From PALSA-1004 sp963804885 (lineage in GTDB: Bacteria > Pseudomonadota > Gammaproteobacteria > Burkholderiales > SG8-41): 64,000 bases of DNA. The stretch spans positions 310,001 through 374,000 of the forward strand of contig CAWDSF010000006.1 in assembly GCA_963804885.1 (NCBI GenBank), in the 5' to 3' direction. Made by a program: the position numbers and the translations under genes. Positions 16,719-25,159 of this stretch are shown in pieces. The notes under the pieces are model-generated. The model saw only the letters and a program-made list of their open reading frames with translations. It was not told the origin of the DNA and made no database searches. The first letter of the stretch is position 1. Each line of letters starts with the position of its first letter.

Positions 16719-17360
16719 ATGTCAAACGCTGTTCTGTCCCAATCCGACGGTCCGCCGGCCGCCGTCAAAACCGGATTCATTGTCGCGTTAGTGCTCGCTG
16801 CCTGGTTCGCCGCCGTCAGCTTCATGGGTGCAACGGGAGCGCTGGTTACCGCACCGGGCGAGCAATCGCCGGCGCTGTTGATCGCCGTGCTTGGTCCGCT
16901 CGTCGTTTTCTTTGTCGCTTTCCGGTTCTCGCGCTCGTTTCACGAGTTCATCGCCACCGCCGACCTTCGTCTCATCACCTCAATCCAGGCGTGGCGCGCG
17001 GGCGGCCTCGTATTCATCGCTTTGTCCGCCTACGAAATATTGCCCGGCTTCTTCGCGTGGCCTGCCGGTTGGGGTGACATTGCGATCGGTGTAACTGCAC
17101 CCTGGATCCTGCTATCTCTCATCCGCAAGCCGGGCTTCCGGAACAGCACCGGGTTTCGAGTGTGGAACTGGCTCGGCGTACTCGACCTCGTCGTGGCGAT
17201 CGGGCTCGGCGCACTGAGTTCCGCAACGGCGACGGGCTTGCCGGGTGAGATCACAACCGCGCCTATGGTGCTGCTGCCGCTCGTGTTGATTCCCGCGTAT
17301 CTCGTGCCGATTTTCGCGATGCTGCATTTCGCGGCGCTGTATCAGGCGAGGAGCGCGTGA
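16719..17360 (+). CDS. Hypothetical multi-pass membrane protein
   Basis: 213 residues with six to seven hydrophobic segments (for instance TGFIVALVLAAWFAAVSFM and LLIAVLGPLVVFFVAFRF). AGGAGA precedes the ATG. No named domain. It is the first gene after the HxlR operators and overlaps the MATE gene (TGATG), so it is probably part of the same efflux or detoxification unit. Confidence 0.75.
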   Translation: MSNAVLSQSDGPPAAVKTGFIVALVLAAWFAAVSFMGATGALVTAPGEQSPALLIAVLGPLVVFFVAFRFSRSFHEFIATADLRLITSIQAWRAGGLVFIALSAYEILPGFFAWPAGWGDIAIGVTAPWILLSLIRKPGFRNSTGFRVWNWLGVLDLVVAIGLGALSSATATGLPGEITTAPMVLLPLVLIPAYLVPIFAMLHFAALYQARSA

Positions 17361-18778
17361 TGAACAACGCGCTGCTGCAAGGCCCGATCGCGCCGCAACT
17401 CATCCGGCTTGCGTGGCCGATCCTCGTCGTGCTGGCAGTGCAAACGCTGGTCAGCGTCGCGGAGACCTATTTCGTCGGCTTTCTCGGCACGGATGCGATC
17501 GCAGGCGTCGCGCTCGTTTTTCCGCTGCTCATGCTGATGACGATGATGTCGAACGGCGGTATCGGCGGGGGCGTGTCGTCGGCGATTGCGCGTGCCCGCG
17601 GCGCTGGCCGCCGTCACGACGCTGACGCGCTGGTCTGGCACGCGGTGGTCGTCGCCATTGTGTTCGGCGCGCTATTTACGCTCGGCGCGCTCACCGGCGG
17701 GCCGGCGCTCTTCAAAGCGCTCGGCGGCGAAGGCGCATCGCTTGCCAATGCGGTGCTGTATTCGAACCTCGTGTTCGGCGCTGCCGTCCCGATCTGGATC
17801 ACCAACCTGCTGGCGTCGGCGCTGCGCGGTGCGGGCAACGTCAAAGTCCCCGCGATTCTCACCGCGGCCGGCGCAGTGCTCACGCTCGCGCTGTCGCCGC
17901 CACTCATCCTCGGCTGGGGACCGTTGCCGCGTCTCGGCGTCGCCGGCGCGGGTTACGCGATGATTCTTTACTACATCGGCGCAACGATCGCGTTCATCGT
18001 CTTCATGCGCTCGCCCGCCACGCCCGTGCGACTCGTCGTAGGCCGCATCGAATGGCGCTTGCTGAAAGAAATCCTCGGAGTGGGCATGCTGTCGGCGCTC
18101 GGCACAGTGCTTGCGAATGCGACAGTCGTGTTGTGCACCGGGCTGGTCGGCATATTCGGCGCCGCAGCGATCGCCGGCTACGGCATGGCGTCGCGGCTCG
18201 ACTATCTGCTCATCCCGCTGTTGTTCGCGCTCGGCACGGCGTCGGTCACCATGGTCGGCACCAACGTCGGCGCCGGTCAGATGGCGCGTGCGCGCCGCAT
18301 CGCGTGGACGGCCGCATGGCTATCGGCGGCGGCGACCGGTCTGATCGGATTGTGCGCGGCGCTGGCGCCTGAAGTATGGATGCGGCTGTTCAGCCAGGAC
18401 GCGGAGGTCATCGCCGTTGGCGCCAGTTATCTGCGGCGGGCGGCGCCGTTCTACGGTTTCTACGGTTTCGGCATGGCGCTTTATTTCGCGAGCCAGGGCG
18501 CCGGCAAGGTGCTGTGGCCCGTGATCGCCGGCGTTATGCGGCTCGTGGTCGCGACGGGTGGCGGATGGTACTGGGTCGTGATCCATCACGGGTCGCTCGC
18601 GGGTCTCTTCTGGTTCGTCGCTGCGAGCCTGTGCCTGTTCGGCGTAGTCAATGCGGCGGCATTCGCGACGGGCGCGTCGTGGGGTGGCCAGAGCAGTACG
18701 GGCACAACAGTGAAGCCGCGCCGTCCATCCGCCGTCATACCGGTCGCAATGCCGGCGCGGACTTCGCATGCAGCATGA
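17360..18778 (+). CDS. MATE family efflux transporter
   Basis: 472 residues with about twelve membrane helices arranged as two MatE repeats (PF01554), each beginning with a segment like LIRLAWPILVVLAVQTLVSV and LLKEILGVGMLSALGTVLAN. MATE pumps export drugs and metabolites using sodium or proton gradients. The ATG at 17360 overlaps the previous stop (TGATG). Control by the adjacent HxlR regulator suggests response to a toxic organic compound. The last 30 residues are a polar tail. Confidence 0.9.
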   Translation: MNNALLQGPIAPQLIRLAWPILVVLAVQTLVSVAETYFVGFLGTDAIAGVALVFPLLMLMTMMSNGGIGGGVSSAIARARGAGRRHDADALVWHAVVVAIVFGALFTLGALTGGPALFKALGGEGASLANAVLYSNLVFGAAVPIWITNLLASALRGAGNVKVPAILTAAGAVLTLALSPPLILGWGPLPRLGVAGAGYAMILYYIGATIAFIVFMRSPATPVRLVVGRIEWRLLKEILGVGMLSALGTVLANATVVLCTGLVGIFGAAAIAGYGMASRLDYLLIPLLFALGTASVTMVGTNVGAGQMARARRIAWTAAWLSAAATGLIGLCAALAPEVWMRLFSQDAEVIAVGASYLRRAAPFYGFYGFGMALYFASQGAGKVLWPVIAGVMRLVVATGGGWYWVVIHHGSLAGLFWFVAASLCLFGVVNAAAFATGASWGGQSSTGTTVKPRRPSAVIPVAMPARTSHAA

Positions 18779-18819
18779 TTTTGCAGTCGCGCCGCGAATC
18801 GGCGATGATATCGGCGATC

Positions 18820-19806
18820 ATGGCGACTGCGAAGAAAGCGAAATCCGGCATCAAGCGCAAGCCCGCGAAGCGCACGCCAAAGAAAGCGGCGGCGAAGTCT
18901 CGCGGGTTCTTGCCGGACGAATGCCGGCTCGAAAACCTGCCGCCCGAAGCGCAGGACGTGCGCAAGCGTATCGAAGAGTCGGGCGGCATGGTGGTCGGCT
19001 CGTACTGCGATCCGCTCGGCAAGAACGCGCTTTTAATGGCGATCCTGCCGATCGATTCGATCGAGCCGACGCCGTTCCAGCGCGATCTCTCGCAGACGCA
19101 TCATCGCCGGCTCGCCGACGTCATCCATCGCACCGGGCTTTTTCTGGATCCGGTGATCGCAGTCACCGCGCCGGATGAGGGATTCTGGACGCCGAACGGC
19201 CGCCACCGGCTCGAAGCGATGCGCCGGCTGGGTGCGCGCTCGATCGCGGCGCTCGTCGTGCCCAAGCGTGAAATCGCGTGGCAGATACTCGCGCTCAATA
19301 CCGAGAAGGCGCACAACCTGCGCGACAAATCGCTCGAGGTAATCCGCATTTATCGCGGGCTGCTTTTCGAAGATGCACGGCGCCCAGAAACCGAGTTTGC
19401 GTTTTACCTCGAAGAAGCGTCGCTTGTCACGCTCGGCATCTGCTACGAGAAGAACGGCAAGTTCGCCGGCGGCGCTTACAACCCGATCGTGCGGCGGCTC
19501 GAGGAATTTTCGGACGCGCCTATTTCCCAGGCGCTTAAAGTGCACGAGAAGCACGCCGATATGCTGATGGATCTCGACGAGCGCGTCGGCGCCGTCATCG
19601 CGAAGTTGAAAGAGCGCGGTTTCATGAGCCCGTACCTGCGCGCATTCGTGATCGCGCGCATCAACCCGCTGCGCTGGATCCAGGGTGAGCCGCCGCCGCT
19701 CGAGGAAGTCTTCAAGACCATGCGCGAGCGCGCCGCGAAGTTCAACGTCGAGAAAGTGAAGCAGGAAGACATCGTCGCCACCGGCGGCGCAGCGGCGGAG
19801 GAATAG
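18820..19806 (+). CDS. ParB N-terminal-domain protein without a ParA partner
   Basis: 328 residues from the ATG at 18820; ATGs at 18775 (overlapping the MATE stop as ATGA) and 18805 are also in frame. A basic tail (KKAKSGIKRKPAKRTPKKAA) is followed by a ParB/Srx-type domain: LPIDSIEPTPFQRDLS, and NGRHRLEAMRRLG in place of the usual GERR box. The rest is helical. No parA or parS-like cluster is seen, so chromosome partition is doubtful; a regulator or nucleotide-dependent DNA-binding protein is more likely. Confidence 0.7.
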   Translation: MATAKKAKSGIKRKPAKRTPKKAAAKSRGFLPDECRLENLPPEAQDVRKRIEESGGMVVGSYCDPLGKNALLMAILPIDSIEPTPFQRDLSQTHHRRLADVIHRTGLFLDPVIAVTAPDEGFWTPNGRHRLEAMRRLGARSIAALVVPKREIAWQILALNTEKAHNLRDKSLEVIRIYRGLLFEDARRPETEFAFYLEEASLVTLGICYEKNGKFAGGAYNPIVRRLEEFSDAPISQALKVHEKHADMLMDLDERVGAVIAKLKERGFMSPYLRAFVIARINPLRWIQGEPPPLEEVFKTMRERAAKFNVEKVKQEDIVATGGAAAEE

Positions 19807-19816
19807 AGCCAACCCA

Positions 19817-19851
19817 TCCTCACCCCAGCCCTCTCCTTGAAGGAGAGGGGG
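19817..19851. repeat. Intergenic palindromic repeat, family B
   Basis: CCCTCTCCTTGAAGGAGAGG is a hairpin of eight to nine pairs, preceded by CCATCCTCACCCCAG; it is a reverse-oriented copy of the family at 5298. It lies between the convergent ParB-like and Pro-rich genes and may end both transcripts. Confidence 0.6.
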
Positions 19852-19884
19852 ATTTCACTCTTCGAAGTGTTGAGCTTTACCCGA

Positions 19885-20193
19885 CTAACGCGGTACCGGC
19901 TTCTGACCCTTCTTGATCTCCACGTCCGGATTTATGACGTTCCTGTCCAGCGTGCCCGGGGCCGCGGGTTTCGGTGGCGCATCCATAGTGCCAGGCGCAA
20001 CTGCAATAGGCGGCTTGTCCAGCGTTCCCGGTTTGATCGGCTCGGCCGCGTTCGGCGGATTCACCGATTTCGGCTCCGCCTTCTGTGCGAGTTCGCCTTT
20101 TGGCGATTCCGGGTCGGCTGCATAAGAAGTAATCGCCGCAGAAAGTAGGCCAGCCGCTGACAACCATATCGCGATTGAATGTTTGGTGTCCAT
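19885..20193 (-). CDS. Secreted proline-rich protein with PGT(L/M)D repeats
   Basis: 102 residues from the ATG at 20193. Signal peptide 1-27 (IAIWLSAAGLLSAAITSYAA). The mature part is low complexity and contains three spaced copies of PGTLD or PGTMD, each followed by a Pro/Ala-rich spacer, ending VEIKKGQKPVPR. It is probably disordered in the periplasm. No function is known. Confidence 0.55.
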   Translation of the reverse strand: MDTKHSIAIWLSAAGLLSAAITSYAADPESPKGELAQKAEPKSVNPPNAAEPIKPGTLDKPPIAVAPGTMDAPPKPAAPGTLDRNVINPDVEIKKGQKPVPR

Positions 20194-20257
20194 GTATTTG
20201 AGACCCGTCCGGTCCAGCGGGGTTCCGGCGCGTATTCCCTGGCGGATTCTTCGGATC

Positions 20258-20300
20258 CCTTCCCCTGTTTGCGGGGGAAGGCTAGGATGGGGGCGCGCGG
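20258..20300. repeat. Intergenic palindromic repeat, family B
   Basis: CCTTCCCCTGTTTGCGGGGG then AAGG and GGATGGGGG, the same layout as at 5298 and 26010. It lies in the divergent gap before the Bug gene. Confidence 0.6.
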
Positions 20301-20323
20301 GTACAAAAACGGAGGAGGGCGGC

Positions 20324-21301
20324 ATGTTCAAATTCATTCTGCAGGCAGGGTGCTGTTTAATGCTTGTCGCCTATGCAGGCCCGGCTGCATGCGCCGACGC
20401 ATGGCCATCCAACGTGATCAAGCTGGTCGTGACGTTCCCGCCGGGCGGGAGCACCGACGTCACCGCGCGACTGATCGCGGAAAAGCTGCGCGCGGATCTC
20501 GGGCGAGCGGTGATCGTCGACAACAAGGCGGGCGCAGGCGGCAACATCGGCGCGGACTTCGCGGCGAAAGCGCCCGCCGACGGCTACACGCTGTTGATGG
20601 CGACGAGCTCGCACGTAACGAACATGACTTTGTATAAGGCACTTCCCTACAATTTTGTGCAGGACTTCATTCCGGTATCGCGCATCGCGTTCGTGCCGAA
20701 CATGCTGGTCGTCAATCCGGCATATCTGAAAAGCGACAGTCTCGCGGACTTCATCAAGTATGCGAAAGACACCAGCGGCAAAACCAAATTGAATTACGGC
20801 ACGGGCGGCAGCGGCACGTCGCATCACCTGTCGACGGCGCTCTTCAACAGCATGATTAACGTGGAGATGGAGCACGTTCCTTACAAAGGCGGAGCGCCAG
20901 CGGTCTCCGCGATTCTCGGCGGCCAGGTGCAGGTGCTGTTCGCGCCGCTCGTAGAGGTGCTTGCTTTCGTCGAAGCGGGAAAATTGAAGGGTCTCGGCGT
21001 CACGACCAAACAGCGCTCGTCGCTCTTTCCGGATATTCCCGCGATCGGTGAACTGCTGCCGGGATACGAAGTGGCGTTGTGGAACGGAATCGTGATGCCC
21101 GCCAACACGCCGCCCGACGTCGTGAACAAACTGAATGCCGCGATCGTGAAGGCGCTGAATCAGCCAGACATCAGGCAGCGGCTCGCCGAGCAGGGCTCGG
21201 ACCCCGCGGGTAATTCACCTGCCGAGTTCAAGCAGTTCATCTCGACCGAGGTTGATAAGTGGGCGGCCATAGTGAAGGTTTCCGGGGCGAAGGTGGATTA
21301 G
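20324..21301 (+). CDS. Bug/TctC-family periplasmic receptor
   Basis: 325 residues from the ATG at 20324, chosen for the GGAGGAGGG site just before it. Signal peptide 1-23. FPPGGSTD at 38-45 and ADGYTL at 85-90 are the family's ligand-loop landmarks. MEHVPYKGGAP marks the second lobe. It stands alone, with no catabolic gene adjacent, so its ligand is open. Confidence 0.9.
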   Translation: MFKFILQAGCCLMLVAYAGPAACADAWPSNVIKLVVTFPPGGSTDVTARLIAEKLRADLGRAVIVDNKAGAGGNIGADFAAKAPADGYTLLMATSSHVTNMTLYKALPYNFVQDFIPVSRIAFVPNMLVVNPAYLKSDSLADFIKYAKDTSGKTKLNYGTGGSGTSHHLSTALFNSMINVEMEHVPYKGGAPAVSAILGGQVQVLFAPLVEVLAFVEAGKLKGLGVTTKQRSSLFPDIPAIGELLPGYEVALWNGIVMPANTPPDVVNKLNAAIVKALNQPDIRQRLAEQGSDPAGNSPAEFKQFISTEVDKWAAIVKVSGAKVD

Positions 21302-21446
21302 GCAGCCATCTCACCGCGAGGCAGCTCGCGCATTTCTCGTACTCCCTGTGCCGCGAATTTTGGCGCGCGCGTCTAAGCGCATGACAATGTATTAGACTTA
21401 TGCCGGCAATCCGTAAGAGGTTGCCTGAAATAAACAGGGAGATGCA

Positions 21447-21740
21447 ATGAAAAAAGCTTTCGGGCTTACGCTCGTCGCCGCCGCTTGCGCATGCGCGCCA
21501 TTGTTCGCGACCGCAGCCGATCTCAAGATCAGCGGCAGCGACACTTTTCAATCGGTGTTGACGGCCCAGAAGGGCTCGCGCGTGACCGTGCGCACGCGCT
21601 CAGGCCAGGACGTTACCGGCGTCGTGCGCGACGTAAATGCGAACGTCGTGCAGATCGGCGGCGTTACCGGCAAGGAATTTTTCGATGCGGTTGTGCCGCT
21701 GAGCGCGGTGGACGCCATTTATGTGCGGGTGAAAGAGTAA
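21447..21740 (+). CDS. Small periplasmic protein, possibly SH3/Sm-like fold
   Basis: 97 residues. Signal peptide 1-23 (ACACAPLFATAA). The mature domain has short beta strands: SRVTVRTRSGQDVTGVVRDV, VVQIGGVTGKEFFDAVVPL, VDAIYVRVKE. This looks like a small five-strand barrel, but no named family. AACAGGGAG precedes the ATG. An attC-like element starts 10 bp after its stop. Confidence 0.65.
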   Translation: MKKAFGLTLVAAACACAPLFATAADLKISGSDTFQSVLTAQKGSRVTVRTRSGQDVTGVVRDVNANVVQIGGVTGKEFFDAVVPLSAVDAIYVRVKE

Positions 21741-21750
21741 GAATGTTGTG

Positions 21751-21833
21751 GCCCAACGATAAGTGTGAAATTGGCCGCGCGAGAAACTGCCGCGCCAATT
21801 GATGCATTTCGGCGTCAAACGACGACGTTGGGC
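21751..21833 (+). other. attC-like recombination site (candidate)
   Basis: 83 bp bounded by GCCCAAC (fits RYYYAAC) at 21751 and GTTGGGC (fits GTTRRRY) at 21827, complementary over eight bases. Inside lie possible L boxes, GTGTGAA and GTCAAAC, 5 nt from the R boxes on each side, and a central hairpin (AATTGG-CCGCG with CGCG-CCAATT). A low-GC gene starts 16 bp after it. This is the layout of an integron cassette site. A structured transcript end is the other explanation, as it lies 10 bp after a stop. Confidence 0.4.
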
Positions 21834-21849
21834 TATTTGGGAGAACTCT

Positions 21850-22542
21850 ATGAAGTGCCTTTTGCTTTTGATCAGCACGTTGCTGGTGTGGGTGAGCCAG
21901 TCTGCCTTTGCTCAATACGGTACGCCCGAAACCCTCAAGGCAGAATTGCGCGAAGGAGGTGACCTTTCGTTTGCAACGGAAGCTAAGGAGTTCGGCGTTT
22001 TTTCGAATCTCGCGAACAACCTTTTCGCTCCACCAAGAAAGGACGGCGACAAACTGCCCGCCCTCGTCTTATTTCATACGTGCGGCGGGATTAGGCAGCA
22101 TCTACGCTATTGGACGGAACAGGCCTTAAAAGAGGGGTTCGTCGTTCTGGTACCCGACGGTATGCGTGGTCTAAAAGTGGACTGCGGTTCACCACCACAG
22201 ATTTCCAATGCGCGTCTCATCAAGGATGCACTTGACGCCGTAGCGCACCTTGGGACGCTTCCCTATGTTGACGCCAAACGAATTTCGGTTTTAGGACTAT
22301 CGAAGGGCGCTTTAGTCGCAACTTGGTTGGCAAGTTCATCCGTGGCGAACACCTTACGCCCGGGAACCCCACCGATCGCCTCATTAGCAGCATTGTATGG
22401 ATTCTGCGCCTTGTCACCAACCCGCCAAAGACCCCAGGGCGCGCAAATTCATTCGGCGACGCTCCGGCTATCGGGAGCTTATTCTCGACTACCGCTTGGA
22501 CTTGTACAAGTGGTCCAGATACGGGATCGTTGGTATCCATGA
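21850..22542 (+). pseudogene. Dienelactone-hydrolase-like secreted protein, C-terminus lost
   Basis: Signal peptide 1-21 (LLLISTLLVWVSQSAFAQ) followed by a dienelactone-hydrolase-like core: LFHTCGGI, VVLVPDGMRG, and a GLSKGA nucleophile elbow. Coding resemblance stops near AALYGFCA (about 22415). From there the plus strand is the reverse of the lipoprotein gene, and the frame runs to a chance stop at 22542. The Asp and His of the catalytic triad are missing, so the enzyme would be inactive. GC is visibly lower than in the neighbours. Confidence 0.6.
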
Positions 22543-23128
22543 TGCCCACCGCGGAACACTGCGGTTTGGCGTATCCCCGCTTGATCGTCATCGTGCCGTT
22601 GATTTCTCCAGGCATCCCGCAAAATTTCCGGCGTTGCACGTGCTCGAACTCGAATACGTAGGCGTCGGCGCTCGTGCGGATGTGAACCCGACCCTGCGGC
22701 GCATCGACGCGGACGGCGCCATCTGCAGCCGTGCGCCATTTGGTGCCAGCGGTATTGCGCATGAATTCAATCGAGCAGGTGCGCGGTCTCCATTTGCTGT
22801 AATACGCGAAGCCAAGCACCTGCCCGTCTTGCGCTTCAAAGGCAATTCTCGCGTGCCAATCCGGCGTGCCGGTCAGGCAATCAAAGCGTTCCAGCGCGCC
22901 CTTCTGCGCCAGGGGTAGCGGCTTTTCTCCAGGAAGTTTTTCCGTAGGGGCAATCGATGCGGCCGGCGGCGCTGCTTCTGCGGCCTGATCGGGCTCTGGT
23001 GATGGAGAGCGCTCAACTGGCGTCTCCGGTTTGGCTGAGCGCTGGAACGGGTTGGGTAACGTGCACGCAGCGAGCAGCGATGCGACCATCGCTAGCGCCG
23101 CTGCAATTCTGAATGAAGTCTTCTGCAT
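22220..23128 (-). pseudogene. Lipoprotein with rearranged C-terminus
   Basis: Starts MQKTSFRIAAALAMVASLLAAC: a lipoprotein signal with lipobox L-A-A-C at residue 22. A Pro/Ala/Glu-rich linker follows, then a compact domain with four Cys (FDCLTGTPDW, RTCSIEFM, KFCGMPGE, PQCSAVG). Beyond about residue 235 the translation is the antisense of the dienelactone-hydrolase gene, so the natural end was lost at a junction near 22415-22440. The remaining domain may still fold and be exported. Function unknown. Confidence 0.55.
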
Positions 23129-23509
23129 GTTGTCTTTTGCGTTCCCTCGCTTGTCGCAGATTGCTGCGATCCAGAGTTCTTGAGTACAACGGACGCGGGA
23201 AAATGATTCGCGGCCGTCCTCCCTGTGCGCGTTGCATTATAAATAGTTTCGAAGGAGGAAACTGTAATTTCACCGCGTTCAACGCCGTAGGCTGTCGCTG
23301 TTTGACGACAGCGCGCTGCAGATGCACTCGTCACACCAACACTCGTACTGCTTACGGAGTCTTCGGTGTGCTGCATCCAGTAATTGAACCCGCAATCGGC
23401 AGTTACTCTATCCCCCGACTTCGTCCTTGCGCTTAAAGGCGCGAATCGGCGAATATATCGCCGTCATGGCGTCCGCAGTTGCCGTGGCGTTTGACTCCAG
23501 GGAGAACAA
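23129..23509. other. Intergenic region, lower GC, no gene recognised
   Basis: 381 bp between the lipoprotein and Bug genes. It includes GAAGGAGGAAAC near 23250, which looks like a ribosome site without a usable start after it, and GCTGTCGCTGTTTGACGACA, a weak dyad. It may be the remains of a lost gene. Confidence 0.3.
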
Positions 23510-24481
23510 TTGAATAAATCCGCCTGCGTTGCTTTCGCGCTGCTGCTTGTCGCCGCAGTTTCCGCGTCTGCCCAGAATTTTCCGGCGCGCCCTATCACTC
23601 TCATCGTTCCGTTTGCCGCCGGTGGACCCAGCGACGCGCTGGCGCGCCTGATCGCGCAATCGATGAGCACGACCTTGGGTCAGCAGGTCGCGGTCGAGGA
23701 CGTTACCGGCGCGGGCGGCACGCTGGGCGCGGCGAAGGGCGCGCAGGCCAAGCCCGACGGCTACACGATATTGTTATCGCATATCGGCCACTCGGCGAGC
23801 GTCACGCTCTACCGCAAGCTGCCGTACGATCCGGTCGGCGCGTTCGACGGTATCGGCCTGATTGCAGAAGTCCCGATGGTCGTCGTCGGCCGCAAGGAGC
23901 TGCCGCCCGGCGATATCAAGGAACTGATCTCCTACATCAGGGCTAACAAGGACAAGCTCACCTACGGCAACGGCGGCGTCGGTTCGGCTTCGCATTTTTG
24001 CGGCTTGCTCCTGATGAGCGCGCTGCAGGCCGAGATGACGACGGTTTCGTACCGCGGCTCGGCGCCCGCCATGCTCGACGTGCTGGGCGGACGGCTCGAT
24101 CTGCTGTGCGATCAAACCACGACGACGAACTCGCACATGCGTGCCGGCACGGTCAAAGGCTATGCCGTCACGATGAAGACTCGCGTGCCTTCGGTGCCCG
24201 AGCTGCCGACGCTCGGCGAATCCGGGTTGCGCGATTTCGATTTGTCGGTGTGGTACGGGCTGGTGGTGCCCAAGGGAACGCCAAAACCGATCGCGGATCA
24301 ATTGTCAGCGGCGCTGCGTGCGGCCATCAGCGATCCCACCGTCGTGAAACGCCTCGCCGAGTTCGGCGCGCAGCCTGTGAGTCCTGACCGCGCAACACCC
24401 GAAGCGTACGCTGCTTTCTTCCGCGCCGACGTCGCCAAGTGGGCGCCAGTGATCAAGGCCGCGGGCGTTTACGCGGATTGA
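23510..24481 (+). CDS. Bug/TctC-family periplasmic receptor
   Basis: 323 residues with a TTG start at 23510; CAGGGAGAAC lies just before it and no ATG fits. Signal peptide 1-22 (LLVAAVSASAQ). PFAAGGPSD at 34-42 and PDGYTIL mark the first lobe. TVSYRGSAPAMLDVLGG marks the second, where Tyr-Arg replaces the usual Tyr-Lys. It ends 3 bp before a family A repeat block. Confidence 0.9.
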   Translation: MNKSACVAFALLLVAAVSASAQNFPARPITLIVPFAAGGPSDALARLIAQSMSTTLGQQVAVEDVTGAGGTLGAAKGAQAKPDGYTILLSHIGHSASVTLYRKLPYDPVGAFDGIGLIAEVPMVVVGRKELPPGDIKELISYIRANKDKLTYGNGGVGSASHFCGLLLMSALQAEMTTVSYRGSAPAMLDVLGGRLDLLCDQTTTTNSHMRAGTVKGYAVTMKTRVPSVPELPTLGESGLRDFDLSVWYGLVVPKGTPKPIADQLSAALRAAISDPTVVKRLAEFGAQPVSPDRATPEAYAAFFRADVAKWAPVIKAAGVYAD

Positions 24482-24484
24482 CTA

Positions 24485-24652
24485 CGTCATCCTCGCGCAG
24501 GCGGGGATCCAGAAAATGCTCTAACTCTCCTGGATTCCCGTCTTCACGGGAATGACGATACATACGTGACCCAAGTCCGTCATCCTCGCGTACGCGGGGA
24601 TCCAGAAAGCGTTCAGGCCCTCCTGGATTCCGGCGTACGCCGGAATGACGAA
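24485..24652. repeat. Intergenic inverted repeats, family A (two tandem pairs)
   Basis: Two successive copies of the paired-hairpin unit seen at 10400. Each pair starts GTCATCCTCGCG...GGATCCAG and ends with CTGGATTCC...GGAATGACG. The second pair closes with GGATTCCGGCGTACGCCGGA. It fills the gap between the convergent Bug and OsmC genes and probably ends both transcripts. Confidence 0.75.
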
Positions 24653-24656
24653 TCAA

Positions 24657-25143
24657 TCAGTGCTCGACATGCCAATTCTCAACCATCCGGCAGCCAGCCT
24701 TCTTGAAGAGATTGTACAAAGGGCAGCGCCGCTCATAGTCTGACTTCATCTTGTCGATCGTCGCCTCATCGGTTGATGACTTGATCCAGATGTCGCTGAC
24801 CGCCTCGAACGGAGTGGGGGCTATCCCCTCGGCGCCGGCGATGCCGCGTGGATTCCACGCGAACTGCACGCGCGCGCGCAGCGCGATGATCTCGAACCCC
24901 AGCTCCCGCGCGATGCGATTCAGCATCGCGGGTATGTCGGCGGCAAACGCCGTCGCGAGATAGCCCGTCGGCGTCGGTCCCGCGTTCTCGCCGCCGAAGC
25001 CGCCGACGAAGCCCGCCGGCTCGTCCGAAATCAGCACGTGATCGTCGCGCACCGTGATGACGCTTTTCGCCTTTGCCTTTGAACTCGGCCTCCGCCCAGT
25101 TCTCGCGGCGCTCGGGGATGTGGTCGAAGTTTGCAGAAGCCAT
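24657..25143 (-). pseudogene. OsmC/Ohr family protein, one frameshift
   Basis: Begins MASANFDHIPERRENW at 25143 and continues in another frame from KSVITVRDDHVLISDEPAGF to the stop at 24657. The break is at a run of four A near 25068; one more A would join GKGE directly to KSVITVR. The rest is an OsmC-like domain (TPTGYLATAFAADIPAM, then CPLYNLFKKAGC with two Cys). OsmC proteins are thiol peroxidases or acyl-handling proteins. It starts 16 bp after the MaoC-like gene, in its operon. Confidence 0.65.
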
Positions 25144-25159
25144 GCGATGCCTTTCGTAG

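Noticed and set aside
22397..22918. Plus-strand frame opposite the lipoprotein
   Set aside because: It is the reverse of the lipoprotein coding sequence and shows no protein features of its own.
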